A DNA stretch of 64,000 nucleotides from Fulvimarina endophytica (GTDB lineage: Bacteria > Pseudomonadota > Alphaproteobacteria > Rhizobiales > Rhizobiaceae): the NCBI RefSeq assembly GCF_003403015.1, contig NZ_QURL01000007.1, forward strand, positions 124,001 to 188,000. Direction: 5' to 3'. The notes under the pieces are model-generated. The model made no database searches, was not told the origin of the DNA, and worked only from the letters and a program-made list of their open reading frames with translations. Within the stretch, counting starts at the first letter, position 1. Every line of letters starts with the position of its first letter. Of the stretch, positions 36,768 to 47,115 are shown in pieces. A program made the position numbers and the translations under genes.

Positions 36768-39245
36768 TCAGAAGCGGGACGAGAAGCCGAACGAGAAGGC
36801 TTCCGTCTCGTCGTAGCTCTCCTTGGCCAGCGGCTCTGCATAGTTCACGCGGAGCGGACCGAAGGGCGAGTCCCAGATGAGGCCGACGCCGATCGAGGCG
36901 CGGAGCGCGGCATCCGTGCCGACGACGTTCGGCGCACCGCCGAAATCGGAGCCCCAGAGCGTGCCCGCATCGGCGAAGACCGCACCGCGGAAGCCGAGAT
37001 CGCGAGAGACCGCAGGCAGGGGGAACGTCGCTTCGGCCTGTGCGCCCGCATACTGGGTGCCACCGATCGAAACGCCGTTCTGGCGCGGGCCGATACCCTT
37101 CGATTCGAAGCCGCGGACGAGGTCCTTGCCCTTGAAGAAGTTGTCGAAGACCCGGAGATCGTCGCCGAGAGCCGCCACGTGACCGGCCGTGCCGGAGACC
37201 GATCCGATCACGTCGTATTCTTCGTTGAGAAGGGTGAACGCGCTGGCCTTGCCGGTCGTCTTGACGAATTCCGCATCGCCGCCGAGGCCGGCATATTCCT
37301 GTCCGGCCTGGAGGAAGAGGCCGTCACGCGGCTGCTCGGCATTGTCCAGCGTGTTGTAGACGAGCGCGTAGGAGATCGAGGAGGTCGAATACGGACTGTC
37401 GCAGATCGCCTGGTTGATGATCGGCGAGTTGGTGAAGTTCGGAGCCGTCGCGGCAGCGCCGTTGGCGTCGAGGACGCTCCCGTTGAAGGTCTGACGATAG
37501 AGCGCCGGGTTGGGGTCCCCGCACGTGCTACGGATAGCGTTGCCAGCGGCATCGCGGAAGCGCTCGCCCGTCACCGGGTTGAAGAGATCGAGGCCGACAT
37601 TGTCGCCGAACTCTTCTTCCTTGTAGTTGTAGGCGACCTGCGCGGTGATGTTTTCCGTGATCGGCGCCGCAACGCGAACGTCGCCGCCGGTGCGCAGGGT
37701 GTCGTAATCTCCCGCAGTCGTCTCCGAACGGTAGAGATCGAAGCCGACGGCCAGACGCTGACCGAGGAAATAGGGTTCGGTGAAGGACAGGCTGTAATTG
37801 CGCGAGTCCGTTCCGAAGCCGGCCGAGACCTTGATGAACTGGCCGCGGCCGAGGAAGTTGCGCTCGGTCACGCCGATCTCTGCGACCGGCCCTTCCGAAT
37901 CGCCGCCCGTCGTGTAGCCGCCGCCGAGCGAGAGCTCGCCCGTGGCCTTCTCGACCACGTCGACGATGACGATGACCCGGTCGGGCTCGTTGCCCGGAGC
38001 GGTAGACACGTTGACGGTCTCGAAATAGCCGAGGTTTTCGAGCCGCTGCTTGGCCCTCTGCACGAGCACCTGATTGAAGGCGTCGCCCTCGGAGACGTCG
38101 AATTCGCGGCGGATCACGTAGTCGCGCGTTTTCGTGTTACCGCGGATCTCGAGCCGCTCGACATAGGCGCGCGGCCCCTGGTCGATGACGTAGTCGACGC
38201 CGATGGTGCGGCTTGCGAAATCGCGATTGCCGCGCGGCGTCACCTGGGCGAAGGCGAAGCCGGAACCGGCGAGACGGTCGGTCAGGTTGACGAGGGACTC
38301 CTCGACATCCTCGGCGCTGTAGACTTCGCCCGTCTGGGTCTCGAGCTCGCTGTAGAGCGACTCGGTGTCGACGCCGGGAATGGTCGAGTCGACGACGATA
38401 TTACCGAAGGTGTAGCGCTCGCCCTCGTCCACCGTGATGGTCACGAAGTAGGTGTTCTCGTTCGGATCGAGCTGGGCGGTCGAGGAGATGATGCGGAAAT
38501 CGGCGAAGCCGCGATTGTAGTAGAACTTGCGAAGCGCCTCCTCGTCCATGCGGAGGCGTTCCTCCGAATAGATGTCGTTGCGCTGGATGAAGCTCAGAAG
38601 GCCGCTTTCGCGAAGGGCCATCACCTGCTTCAGGCGCGAGTCGCCGAAGGCGTTGTTCCCGACGAAGCTGATCTGGGCGATCTTCGTGCGATCGCCTTCC
38701 TGGATGTTGTAGATGACGTTGACGCGGCCCTGGCCGATCTGCTGGACCTGCGCGTTCACGACGGCATCGCTGCGGCCGATATTGGTATAGGCCTCGCGGA
38801 TCGCCGCGACGTCGGCATCGACCTGCGCGCGGGAATAGGCACCGCTCGGCGAGGTCCGGACCGCCTGGTTGAGCTGCTCGTCCTTCAGCTTCGAATTGCC
38901 CTGGAACAGCACCTGATTGACGATCGCGTTCTCGTCGACGTCGATGATCAGCGTGCCGCCCGACTGGCTCACGCGCACGTCGGAGAAGAGACCTGTGGAG
39001 AACAGTCGCTGAAGGACGGCGTCCTGGTCGGCCTCGGAGAGATTCGTTCCGGTCTGCACCTGGCTGAAGCTGCGGATCGTAGCATCCTCGACCCGCGAAT
39101 TTCCGCGAACATCGATTCGGTTGACCACCGCCGCTTCCGCGCTCGCCATCGAGGCAGCCTGCATGCCGACGATCGCGAGGGCGAGGACTGCCGTCGAGCT
39201 CGCGGTCGAAAGCGAGGCTCGCAGGATTTTTTCTCCAGCCATCAT
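36768..39245 (-). CDS. bamA: Outer membrane protein assembly factor BamA
   Basis: Central beta-barrel of the BAM complex, which folds proteins into the outer membrane. 825 aa from the ATG at 39245 (GGAAGG 11 bases upstream; a second ATG follows directly). Signal peptide to about residue 38 (SAEAAVVNRIDVRGN), five POTRA domains to about residue 410, and a 16-strand Omp85 barrel ending in the typical aromatic C-terminus FGFSSRF. The conserved VRGFESKGIGP loop holds the VRGF motif. Order rseP-bamA-lpxD is the usual alphaproteobacterial one. Confidence 0.97.
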   Translation of the reverse strand: MMAGEKILRASLSTASSTAVLALAIVGMQAASMASAEAAVVNRIDVRGNSRVEDATIRSFSQVQTGTNLSEADQDAVLQRLFSTGLFSDVRVSQSGGTLIIDVDENAIVNQVLFQGNSKLKDEQLNQAVRTSPSGAYSRAQVDADVAAIREAYTNIGRSDAVVNAQVQQIGQGRVNVIYNIQEGDRTKIAQISFVGNNAFGDSRLKQVMALRESGLLSFIQRNDIYSEERLRMDEEALRKFYYNRGFADFRIISSTAQLDPNENTYFVTITVDEGERYTFGNIVVDSTIPGVDTESLYSELETQTGEVYSAEDVEESLVNLTDRLAGSGFAFAQVTPRGNRDFASRTIGVDYVIDQGPRAYVERLEIRGNTKTRDYVIRREFDVSEGDAFNQVLVQRAKQRLENLGYFETVNVSTAPGNEPDRVIVIVDVVEKATGELSLGGGYTTGGDSEGPVAEIGVTERNFLGRGQFIKVSAGFGTDSRNYSLSFTEPYFLGQRLAVGFDLYRSETTAGDYDTLRTGGDVRVAAPITENITAQVAYNYKEEEFGDNVGLDLFNPVTGERFRDAAGNAIRSTCGDPNPALYRQTFNGSVLDANGAAATAPNFTNSPIINQAICDSPYSTSSISYALVYNTLDNAEQPRDGLFLQAGQEYAGLGGDAEFVKTTGKASAFTLLNEEYDVIGSVSGTAGHVAALGDDLRVFDNFFKGKDLVRGFESKGIGPRQNGVSIGGTQYAGAQAEATFPLPAVSRDLGFRGAVFADAGTLWGSDFGGAPNVVGTDAALRASIGVGLIWDSPFGPLRVNYAEPLAKESYDETEAFSFGFSSRF

Positions 39246-39433
39246 AGGCTCACATACCTTCCAGTCTCTGACGAGTGCGCCTCGTGCCCGAACGTCGGGC
39301 CTTTTGTATCCACTTCGGTGCCCCATGCAAGCAAGGTGGACTTAGTCCGTTGACGTTTTGGAAATGGCGTTGCTTCGACGTCACGTGCCGTCTGGCCATG
39401 GTTAATGGATCGCAAACGCCGCATGACCGGGCC

Positions 39434-40579
39434 TTACGCTCCAGCCAGACCCGACAGGTCGTTCCAGAAGGCGAAGACCATCAGCATCATGACGAGGGCG
39501 AGGCCGATACGGAAGCCGACCTCCTGCAGGTTCTCGCTCAGGGGCCGGCCACGGATCGCTTCGAAGGCGTAGAACAGGAGATGACCGCCGTCGAGCATGG
39601 GAATCGGCAGGAGATTGAGAAGCCCGATCGAGACCGAGAGCAGCGCTGCGAGATTGAGGAGCGCGCCGAGGCCGAATCCCGAGACCTCGCCGGAAACCTG
39701 GGCGATCCGGATCGGCCCGCCGATCTGGTCGGCGCTCTGGCGTCCCGTGATCACCTGACCGATGAAATCAACCGTCCGGGCGGTGACGAACCATGTCTGC
39801 TCGACACCGTAGCTCAGGGCCTCCACGGGGCCGAGTTCCTCCGTGCGGAAGGACGAGGTCTGGCCGTCGGCGACGAGGCCGATGACCGGAAGGTTGATCG
39901 TCTTGCCGAAGCCGTCGTCCCGCGCCTCGATGCGCGGGGTCACCTCGAGATCGACGGTGCGCCCGCCCCTGTCGACGACCACCGTGATCGGGTGTTCGCC
40001 ATGGGCCATGACGTAGTTCTGGAGATCGGAAAAATAGGTGACGTCCTGACCGTCCATCGAAACGATGCGATCGCCCGGTGCAAAGCCGGCTGCCGCTGCC
40101 GGCGAATCGGCGACGACGTCCGCGACGACCGGATCGGCGACGGTCCGTCCCTGAAAGAAGGCGACGCCTGCGAAGATGACGATGGCGAGAATGAAGTTCG
40201 CGATCGGACCGGCCGCGACCGTCGCGGCCCGGCGTCCCACGGAGGCGGACGGGAAGGCCTCGCGCCGCTCCGCCTCGCTCATCGCGTCGACGGCGCCACG
40301 ATCGGGTACCGAGGCGGCGTTCTCGTCGCCGAGAAACTTGACGTAGCCGCCGAGGGGGATTGCCGAGAGCTTCCAGCGCGTGCCGCGCCTGTCGTCGAAG
40401 CCGACGATTTCGGGTCCGAAGCCGACCGAGAAGGCGAGAGAGCGAATGCCGCACCAGCGGGCGACCAGATAATGGCCGAGCTCGTGAAAGAAGACGATGA
40501 TGGTGAGTACGAAAAGAAACGGAAGAATGTAGACCAGACCACCGCTCCAGAGTGTGCCAAGTCCCAGTCCGCTTTCCAT
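39434..40579 (-). CDS. rseP: RIP zinc metalloprotease RseP (site-2 protease)
   Basis: Intramembrane protease that cleaves anti-sigma factors and leftover signal peptides. 381 aa; the zinc ligands lie in HELGH at 32-36 within the first membrane segment, and the third ligand is the Asp in LLPIPMLDGGHL near the C-terminus. One PDZ domain (about residues 120-210, DSPAAAAGFAPGDRIVSMDG) is present. Four hydrophobic segments in all. 188 bases lie between it and bamA, 200 between cdsA and it, where many alphaproteobacteria have dxr. Confidence 0.95.
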   Translation of the reverse strand: MESGLGLGTLWSGGLVYILPFLFVLTIIVFFHELGHYLVARWCGIRSLAFSVGFGPEIVGFDDRRGTRWKLSAIPLGGYVKFLGDENAASVPDRGAVDAMSEAERREAFPSASVGRRAATVAAGPIANFILAIVIFAGVAFFQGRTVADPVVADVVADSPAAAAGFAPGDRIVSMDGQDVTYFSDLQNYVMAHGEHPITVVVDRGGRTVDLEVTPRIEARDDGFGKTINLPVIGLVADGQTSSFRTEELGPVEALSYGVEQTWFVTARTVDFIGQVITGRQSADQIGGPIRIAQVSGEVSGFGLGALLNLAALLSVSIGLLNLLPIPMLDGGHLLFYAFEAIRGRPLSENLQEVGFRIGLALVMMLMVFAFWNDLSGLAGA

Positions 40580-40779
40580 CGACGACTCCCCTCAATTCCC
40601 GGACCTCGTCGATGCTCGTGATGGCCTCGACGACCGCGCCTTACGCAAGCCATACTACGTGAAGCTGGACGCGATGATGGCGCCGCCGGACCCGACGCTC
40701 GCGAAAAATCGCGACCGTTGCCGTGGAGACGCGCTCTAGGGCGCCTCTCGAACCCGCGCAATGACGCAGGGTTCGCATC

Positions 40780-41631
40780 TCAGTTCGGCAGAAGGCCCTG
40801 GGCCGGGTGGACGAAGTCGCCGTTCGCGGCCCCGACCAGGAATGCGGCGGCGACAGCGAAGATGAGCGCGTCGATCCGGTCCATGACGCCGCCATGGCCG
40901 GGGATCATGCGGCCCGAATCCTTCACGCCGAAACGCCGCTTCAGCCAGGACTCGAAAAGGTCGCCCGCCTGGCCGAGAACGGACAGACCCGAGGCCAGGA
41001 GAACGAGCCCGAAACTGAAGCCGGGGGCGAAGATCGAGAGATAGAGCGCGGCGAAGGCGACGCCTGCGACGAGGCCGCCAAGGGCACCCGAGATCGTCTT
41101 GTTGGGCGAGACCGACGGCATCAGTTTCGGCCCGCCGACACTGCGACCGGTGAAATAGGCGAAGATGTCGCTCGCCCAGACGACGATCGCCACGTAGCCG
41201 ATCGCGACGAGCCCGGTCCAGTCGTCGGAGCGCAGGAAGCCGAGCGGCAGGGAGGCAAGGGCCGAGTAGAAGAGGCCCGCAAGGGTCCAGTAGGCGCGCC
41301 GTTCGAACCGGTCGACGAAGGCGATGAAGGCCATGCCTGCCCCAAGCACGACGAGCGCGAGCCCGTTGAAGCCGAAGACGAAGAACAGAAGCGTCAGATA
41401 GAGGCAGCGCTTGGCGAAGAGATGGATGGGCCCGGCGCGCCGCGAGGAGCGCGTCATGCGCGACCATTCGTCGAAGACGATGACGCCGATGGCCGCGCAC
41501 AGGATGCGGAAGGGGAATCCGCCGACGATCGTCAGAAGAACCACCAGCACGATCAGAAGGATCGCCGACAGAACTCGCGACTTCAGATCGCCCCAGGTTT
41601 TGATCGCCTTGAGGCGGTTCCAGACATCCAT
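40780..41631 (-). CDS. cdsA: Phosphatidate cytidylyltransferase
   Basis: Makes CDP-diacylglycerol from phosphatidate and CTP, the entry to all phospholipids. 283-aa integral membrane protein with about eight hydrophobic segments and the full family signature near the C-terminus (KRRFGVKDSGRMIPGHGGVMDRID). Starts 10 bases after the uppS stop, so probably one operon with uppS and frr. Confidence 0.96.
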   Translation of the reverse strand: MDVWNRLKAIKTWGDLKSRVLSAILLIVLVVLLTIVGGFPFRILCAAIGVIVFDEWSRMTRSSRRAGPIHLFAKRCLYLTLLFFVFGFNGLALVVLGAGMAFIAFVDRFERRAYWTLAGLFYSALASLPLGFLRSDDWTGLVAIGYVAIVVWASDIFAYFTGRSVGGPKLMPSVSPNKTISGALGGLVAGVAFAALYLSIFAPGFSFGLVLLASGLSVLGQAGDLFESWLKRRFGVKDSGRMIPGHGGVMDRIDALIFAVAAAFLVGAANGDFVHPAQGLLPN

Positions 41632-41641
41632 CGGCTTAAAC

Positions 41642-42358
41642 TTAGGAGGCGATTTCGCGGGACAATCCCCCGAACCGCCGGTCGCGCGAGCGGAACTCGG
41701 CGATGGCGTCGTCGAGCGCTTGCCTGTCGAAATCCGGCCAGTTCACCGGAACGAAGACGAATTCGGAATAGGCGGCCTGCCACAGGAGAAAGTTGGACAG
41801 GCGGATCTCGCCGCTGGTTCGGATGATGAGATCGGGATCGGGAATCCCCGCCGTGTCGAGATGGGAGGCGATCACCGCCTCGTCCACCGTCTCGGCGTCG
41901 AGTTCGCCGCTCGCCGCCTTGCGGGCGATGGTCTGGGCCGCGCGGGCGAACTCGTCGCGCGCTCCGTAGTTGAAGGCGACGACGAGGGTCTGGCGCTCGT
42001 TGTTCCGGGTAAGGTTCTCGGCCTCCTCCAGAAGCGACAGGATATCGGGCTGGAGATTGTCGCGCCGCCCGACGATGCGCACGCGAACGCCTTCCTTATG
42101 GAGGTCGGCGAGATCGCGGCGAATGAAGAGCTTCAGGAGGCCGAGGAGTTCGTCCACCTCTTCGCGCGGGCGGTTCCAGTTCTCCGAGGAGAACGCGAAG
42201 AGCGTCAGGTACTGGACGCCGAGTTCGCCGGCGGCACGAACCGTCGCCCGAACCGCCTCCACACCCCGGCGATGTCCCATGCTTCGCGGCAGCCCGCGAG
42301 CCCGCGCCCAGCGTCCATTGCCGTCCATGATGATGGCGATGTGTTCGGGATGTCGCAC
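41642..42358 (-). CDS. uppS: Polyprenyl diphosphate synthase (undecaprenyl type)
   Basis: cis-Prenyltransferase that makes the C55 carrier for peptidoglycan and other wall polymers. 238 aa. The N-terminal [19 protein letters not shown] contains the catalytic Asp of the P-loop; [11 protein letters not shown] and the C-terminal [21 protein letters not shown] are conserved substrate-binding segments. Standard length and location between frr and cdsA. Confidence 0.97.
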   Translation of the reverse strand: MRHPEHIAIIMDGNGRWARARGLPRSMGHRRGVEAVRATVRAAGELGVQYLTLFAFSSENWNRPREEVDELLGLLKLFIRRDLADLHKEGVRVRIVGRRDNLQPDILSLLEEAENLTRNNERQTLVVAFNYGARDEFARAAQTIARKAASGELDAETVDEAVIASHLDTAGIPDPDLIIRTSGEIRLSNFLLWQAAYSEFVFVPVNWPDFDRQALDDAIAEFRSRDRRFGGLSREIAS

Positions 42359-42417
42359 CGGGCTCGATCCTTCCTGAATAGGGCGCTTGGGGCTGGCCGA
42401 AGGGGCGTTGCGTGAAC

Positions 42418-42975
42418 TTAGACCTGCATGATCTCTTGTTCCTTGGCGGCGAGCGTCCGGTCGACGTCGCTCACCGTCTCGTCGGTCATCTTCTGGACGC
42501 GATCGGACATCTGACGGCTGTCGTCCTGGCCGATATCGCCGTCCTTCTCCATCTTCTTCAAGGTCTCCATGCCGTCACGGCGCACGTGACGGACGGCCAC
42601 CTTCGCGCTCTCGGCATATTGCTGGGCGACCTTGACCAGTTCCTTGCGGCGCTGCTCGTTGAGTTCGGGCAGCGGAATGCGCAGGGTCGTGCCGTCGGTG
42701 ATCGGGTTGAGACCGAGATTGCTCTCACGGATGGCGCGCTCGACCTTGCCGACCATCTGCTTGTCCCAGACCGTCACGCTGACCATGCGCGGCTCGGGAA
42801 CGGAGACGTTGGCGACCTGATTGATCGGCATCGAGGAGCCGTAGGCATCGACCATCACCGGATCGAGCAGGTTCGGAGAGGCCCGCCCCGTGCGCAGCCC
42901 CGCAAGATCGCTCTTGAAGGACTGGATCGCTCCGTCCATGCGTCGTTTCAGATCGTCGAAATCGAACTCGGCCAT
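42418..42975 (-). CDS. frr: Ribosome recycling factor
   Basis: Dismantles post-termination ribosomes with EF-G. 185 aa, the usual length, with the conserved start [31 protein letters not shown] and the hinge-domain segments [10 protein letters not shown] and [20 protein letters not shown] coiled long-helix domain follows. Located between pyrH and uppS as in most bacteria. Confidence 0.97.
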   Translation of the reverse strand: MAEFDFDDLKRRMDGAIQSFKSDLAGLRTGRASPNLLDPVMVDAYGSSMPINQVANVSVPEPRMVSVTVWDKQMVGKVERAIRESNLGLNPITDGTTLRIPLPELNEQRRKELVKVAQQYAESAKVAVRHVRRDGMETLKKMEKDGDIGQDDSRQMSDRVQKMTDETVSDVDRTLAAKEQEIMQV

Positions 42976-43019
42976 CCTGCCGCTCCCGTCTTGCTTTCGT
43001 TTGGGGGTCTTCGTTCCCG

Positions 43020-43739
43020 TCAGTCGCTGACGACGGTCGAACGGCCTCCCCCGGACAATATTCTGGCCAATTCACCCTTCTCATGAATCGAGAAGACGAT
43101 GATCGGAATTTTGTTTTCGCGCGTCAGCGCTACCGCCGCCACGTCCATCACCGCCAGTCCCTGGCTCAGAACGTCGTTATGGGTCAGCGTTTCGTAGCGA
43201 ACCGCATCCGGAACGAGCTTCGGATCGGCCGAGTAGATGCCGTCGACCATGGTCGCCTTGAACAGGGCGGCCGCTCCCATTTCCGCGGCCCTCAGTGCGC
43301 CAGCGGAGTCGGTGGTGAAGAACGGGTTGCCGGTGCCGCCCGCGAAAATCACCACCCGGCCCGCCGCCTGATGGGCGAGCGCCTTCAGCTGGGAAAAGCT
43401 CTCGCAGATCTCGGGCATGGCGATCGCCGACAGAACCACGGCGTCGACGCCGAGCTTGACCAGCGAGGTGCGCAGCGCGAGCGCGTTGATGACGGTCGCG
43501 AGCATTCCCATGTGGTCGCCGGTCACCCGGTCGCCGCCCTTCGAGGCGACGGCCACGCCGCGGAAGATGTTGCCGCCACCGATGACGACCGAGATCTCGA
43601 CGCCCATCTCGCGGGCCTCGCGAATATCGGCGGCGATTCGGTCGGCGACCGACACGTCGATGCCGAAGCCCTGACTGCCCATCAAAGCCTCGCCGGAAAC
43701 CTTCAGCAAGATCCGACGATATCTGATGTTCGAGCCCAT
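43020..43739 (-). CDS. pyrH: UMP kinase
   Basis: Phosphorylates UMP to UDP; hexameric, bacterial type unrelated to eukaryotic UMP/CMP kinases. 239 aa from the ATG before [20 protein letters not shown]; the amino-acid-kinase motifs [30 protein letters not shown] and [16 protein letters not shown] are present. Followed at 44 bases by frr; a terminator-like hairpin upstream separates it from tsf. Confidence 0.97.
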   Translation of the reverse strand: MGSNIRYRRILLKVSGEALMGSQGFGIDVSVADRIAADIREAREMGVEISVVIGGGNIFRGVAVASKGGDRVTGDHMGMLATVINALALRTSLVKLGVDAVVLSAIAMPEICESFSQLKALAHQAAGRVVIFAGGTGNPFFTTDSAGALRAAEMGAAALFKATMVDGIYSADPKLVPDAVRYETLTHNDVLSQGLAVMDVAAVALTRENKIPIIVFSIHEKGELARILSGGGRSTVVSD

Positions 43740-43881
43740 GGATGGTTCCGTTCGATCGAGATCGATTATGCCGGCCGCCCCCCGTGCAAGGGTTCGGTCC
43801 AACGGCTCGATCTTCAGGGTCATTGCCGCATTCGGCTGCGCGGGACCAACGCCTCGCGCGAGCGGCCCTTGCGATACAGGA

Positions 43882-43910
43882 AGGGCGCCCGCTTGTGAAG
43901 CGGACGCCCT
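43882..43910 (-). terminator. Hairpin after tsf
   Basis: Inverted repeat 43882-43894 with 43898-43910 (12 of 13 pair, three-base loop) located 53 bases past the tsf stop on the minus strand, followed by CCTGTATC rather than a T run. It would lower read-through from rpsB-tsf into pyrH. Confidence 0.6.
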
Positions 43911-43962
43911 CGTAAACTTTCCCTCAGGCCGTTGGCCGCTTGGGAAACTCGTCCCTTGCGTA

Positions 43963-44886
43963 TCAGCGACCAGCCGCGGCCGCGACCTCCGCCGCAAAGT
44001 CGCTCGCCTCGCGCTCGACGCCCTCGCCGAGAGCGAAGCGGACATAGCCGGTGATCTTCGCGGTGCCGCCGGCATCCTTGGCAGCGTCTTCGAGCGCCTT
44101 CTCGACCGTGAGGTCGGGATTGATCACGAAGGACTGCTTGAGGAGAGCGACCTCCTCGTAGAACTTGCGCATGCGGCCTTCCACCATCTTCTCGATGATG
44201 TTTTCCGGCTTGCCCGACTGGCGGGCCTGATCGGAGAAGATCGCCTTCTCGCGCTCGGCGACGTCGGCGCTCACCTGATCCGGGGACAGGGCGAGCGGAT
44301 TGGTCGCCGCGATGTGCATGGCGACCTGACGGCCGAAGGCGGTCATCTTTTCCTTGTCGGCGTCGGTCTCGATCGCAACGAGCACGCCGAGCTTGCCGAG
44401 GCCGTCGGCCACCTGGTTGTGGATGTAGGTCGCGACCGCGCCCTCGGAGACCGTCAGCTGTGCCGAGCGGCGAAGCTGGAGGTTCTCACCGATGGTGCCG
44501 ATCCGGTCCTTGATCGTGTCGGAGACGGACTTGCCGGCATCCGGATAGGTCGCGCCTGCAACCGCCTCGGTCGAGCCGTCCGTGGTCAGGGCGACGTTCG
44601 CGATGCTGCGGACGAGCGTCTGGAATTCCTCGTTGCGCGCGACGAAGTCGGTCTCGGAATTGACTTCCACGACAACGGCCGTGTCGCCGTTGGACGCGAC
44701 GCCGATCAGGCCCTCGGCCGCGGTGCGGCCGGACTTCTTGTCGGCCTTGGCGATGCCCTTGGTCCGCAGCCAGTCGATCGCGGCTTCCATGTCGCCGTTC
44801 GTCTCGTTCAGCGCGGTCTTGCAGTCCATCATGCCTGCGCCGGTCGCCTCGCGCAGTTCCTTCACCATGGAAGCGGTAATGGCCAT
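43963..44886 (-). CDS. tsf: Translation elongation factor Ts
   Basis: Nucleotide-exchange factor for EF-Tu. 307 aa. The N-terminal UBA-like domain ([19 protein letters not shown]) and the TDFVARN motif that contacts EF-Tu are clear. Length and position behind rpsB are standard, with 140 bases between the two genes. Confidence 0.97.
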   Translation of the reverse strand: MAITASMVKELREATGAGMMDCKTALNETNGDMEAAIDWLRTKGIAKADKKSGRTAAEGLIGVASNGDTAVVVEVNSETDFVARNEEFQTLVRSIANVALTTDGSTEAVAGATYPDAGKSVSDTIKDRIGTIGENLQLRRSAQLTVSEGAVATYIHNQVADGLGKLGVLVAIETDADKEKMTAFGRQVAMHIAATNPLALSPDQVSADVAEREKAIFSDQARQSGKPENIIEKMVEGRMRKFYEEVALLKQSFVINPDLTVEKALEDAAKDAGGTAKITGYVRFALGEGVEREASDFAAEVAAAAGR

Positions 44887-45026
44887 CTCATCGTCCTTTA
44901 CGTCGAATTGAATGGCGCACCGCGTCGTTCAGAACGGGTGCGCCGAATAAGATCTGATACGGGCCGGCCGGCACTGGCCGCGCCTGCCCGCATTCGATGT
45001 CACGAGCCCATGACGGGCGGTTGACG

Positions 45027-45878
45027 TCAGCCGGCCGGCGTCGCGGCGGTCTGGGCCGCCTGGCCCGTCGGCTGGTTCTCGACATCAGCTTCGCCCGGCT
45101 GGTCGGTCGCAGCGTCTTCGTCCTTGACGTCCTCGAGCACCTCGACCGGTGCGTCTTCCAGGGCGCCGATGTCCATGCCGCTGTCGCCCTGCTGGCGCGC
45201 GATGCCGTCAACGGCGGCGCGGGCGATCAGGTCGCAGTAGAGAGCGATGGCGCGCGAGGCGTCGTCATTGCCTGGGATCGGGTAGTCGACGCGGGCCGGA
45301 TCGCAGTTCGAATCGACGACGGCGACGACCGGGATGCCGAGGCGGCGGGCCTCGTCGATCGCGATCGACTCCTTGTTGGTGTCGATGATGAACATCATGT
45401 CCGGCACGCCGCCCATGTCGCGAATACCGCCGAGGGCGGTCTCGAGCTTGTCGCGCTCGCGCGTCAGGGTCAGGCGCTCCTTCTTGGTGAAGCCCTGGGC
45501 TTCGCCGGCGAGGAGCTCGTCGAGCGTGCGAAGACGCTTGATCGAATGGGAGATCGTCTTCCAGTTCGTCATCATGCCGCCGAGCCAGCGGGCGTTGACG
45601 TAGTACTGGGCCGAGCGCTGGGCGGCATCGGCGATGATGTCGGAGGCCTGGCGCTTGGTGCCGACGAACAGCACGCGGCCGCCGCGGGCGACCGTGTCCG
45701 ACACGGCCTGCAGGGCGCGATGCAGCAGCGGAACCGTCTGTGCCAGATCGAGGATGTGGATGTTGTTGCGGGCACCGAAGATATACGGCGCCATCTTCGG
45801 GTTCCAGCGATGGGTCTGGTGGCCGAAGTGAACGCCCGCCTCGAGGAGCTGACGCATGGAATATTCGGGAAGTGCCAT
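45027..45878 (-). CDS. rpsB: 30S ribosomal protein S2
   Basis: 283 aa from the ATG before [14 protein letters not shown]. The conserved [28 protein letters not shown] and [15 protein letters not shown] segments define S2. The C-terminal 45 residues are an acidic Ala/Glu/Asp-rich extension common in Hyphomicrobiales. The 199 bases upstream may hold an autoregulatory leader, as in other bacteria, but I cannot define one from sequence. First gene of the long minus-strand block. Confidence 0.97.
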   Translation of the reverse strand: MALPEYSMRQLLEAGVHFGHQTHRWNPKMAPYIFGARNNIHILDLAQTVPLLHRALQAVSDTVARGGRVLFVGTKRQASDIIADAAQRSAQYYVNARWLGGMMTNWKTISHSIKRLRTLDELLAGEAQGFTKKERLTLTRERDKLETALGGIRDMGGVPDMMFIIDTNKESIAIDEARRLGIPVVAVVDSNCDPARVDYPIPGNDDASRAIALYCDLIARAAVDGIARQQGDSGMDIGALEDAPVEVLEDVKDEDAATDQPGEADVENQPTGQAAQTAATPAG

Positions 45879-46077
45879 TTCTCTGCCTTTTCCGGTTTGA
45901 CCTAGCACGGGAGAAGCGAAATCTTCGCCACCGGTGGCCCTTCTGCGCCCTTCGTGAAGGATGCGTCAGGTCCGTTCCCGTGTGTGGAATGAGCGCGCCG
46001 GTACACCATCCCTGCCCCGAAGGCAAGTCCGGCTACAGTGGCGCGAAGCCCTCAGATGGGCATTGCGAGGTGTCGGT

Positions 46078-46992
46078 TCAACGCTCCGACGGCTTGCAGT
46101 CTTCGGCGCCAAGCGGCGTGAACTCGCTCATCGAGCCGGTCAGGGAGTAACCGTCGAAATTCATCGTCAGGTCGTCGGAGACGCCGTTGTCGTAGAGCGT
46201 GTAGCTGGTGGTGAAATCCGGAGCGCCGTCGGCCGAGCCGGTCTTGTCGTAATAGGCCTCGCTGACGCGCCAGCGCTCGTGATCGCGAAGGGCGCGAGCG
46301 CCGGCGCTGTCTTCGGCAGGTGTTCCCTCGCGCTCCTTGCCGGCGGGTCCGTCCTCTTGCCGCTCCTCCGCCACCGCTGTCTCGTCCGCCGTCGCCTGGC
46401 TGCCGCCGGGCGCAGCGAGCGAGGCGATGATGGAGGTGGACCGCGTCTCCTTCTCGGCCTCGGCATCGCCGTCGAAGATCGCCGTCTCGTAGACGAATGC
46501 GCCCGAACGGGCGGCGTCGATCAGATTGCGCGTATGGGCGATCGGGAAGGCGGCGGCCGGGATGTCCACATCCCGCTCGTCGGGCTCCCGGTAATCGACC
46601 TGCGTTCGTCCGTCGCGCGTCGTCGCCGTCCCGGCGGAGGCCTGTTCCCCCAGACCGTCCACCGTCGACTTGCTGGAAAAACGCAGGCTCTCGCCCTCCA
46701 CCGGCTCTTCCAGTTCGATGTGCTGGTCGACGACGGTCAGTTCGCGATCGGTCAGAAAGCGGGCCACGAAGCGATAATCGAGTTCATAGGCCTCGCAGGA
46801 GCGCTGGGTGATCTCGACGACGATCCGCCCGTCGATCGAGTCGAAATCCGTCTGGGTCGCCTGGTCGAGCGCGAGATCGTAGACGGCACGATGGGGCAGA
46901 AGCTGCGCCGCCGAAGCTCCGCCCGCCCCCAAACCGAGGACAAGAAGCGCCGCAAGACTTGCCGGGGCCGCAGACATACCCAAAATCGCCAT
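46078..46992 (-). CDS. eipB: EipB family cell-envelope integrity protein (DUF1849)
   Basis: Periplasmic protein needed for envelope stability in Brucella. 304 aa with a signal peptide ending near AGGASAAQLL. The family start LLPHRAVYDLAL and the region SCEAYELDYRFVARFLTD are clear. Two cysteines only, C66 and C299, match the conserved disulfide that closes the beta spiral in Brucella EipB. A low-complexity acidic insert of about 55 residues (near 195-250) is unusual. Its 3' end lies 199 bases before the rpsB start region, both on the minus strand. Confidence 0.9.
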   Translation of the reverse strand: MAILGMSAAPASLAALLVLGLGAGGASAAQLLPHRAVYDLALDQATQTDFDSIDGRIVVEITQRSCEAYELDYRFVARFLTDRELTVVDQHIELEEPVEGESLRFSSKSTVDGLGEQASAGTATTRDGRTQVDYREPDERDVDIPAAAFPIAHTRNLIDAARSGAFVYETAIFDGDAEAEKETRSTSIIASLAAPGGSQATADETAVAEERQEDGPAGKEREGTPAEDSAGARALRDHERWRVSEAYYDKTGSADGAPDFTTSYTLYDNGVSDDLTMNFDGYSLTGSMSEFTPLGAEDCKPSER

Positions 46993-47115
46993 CGGTCTTT
47001 GCTCTTTCGCGTCAGGACTATCTCGGCTAGGCCGGCGAGGCCGGGATCGATCGCCGGGTTCGACCAGGCCCCTCTATAGAACGACGCGATCGCGACATAA
47101 AGGAACACGACGACC

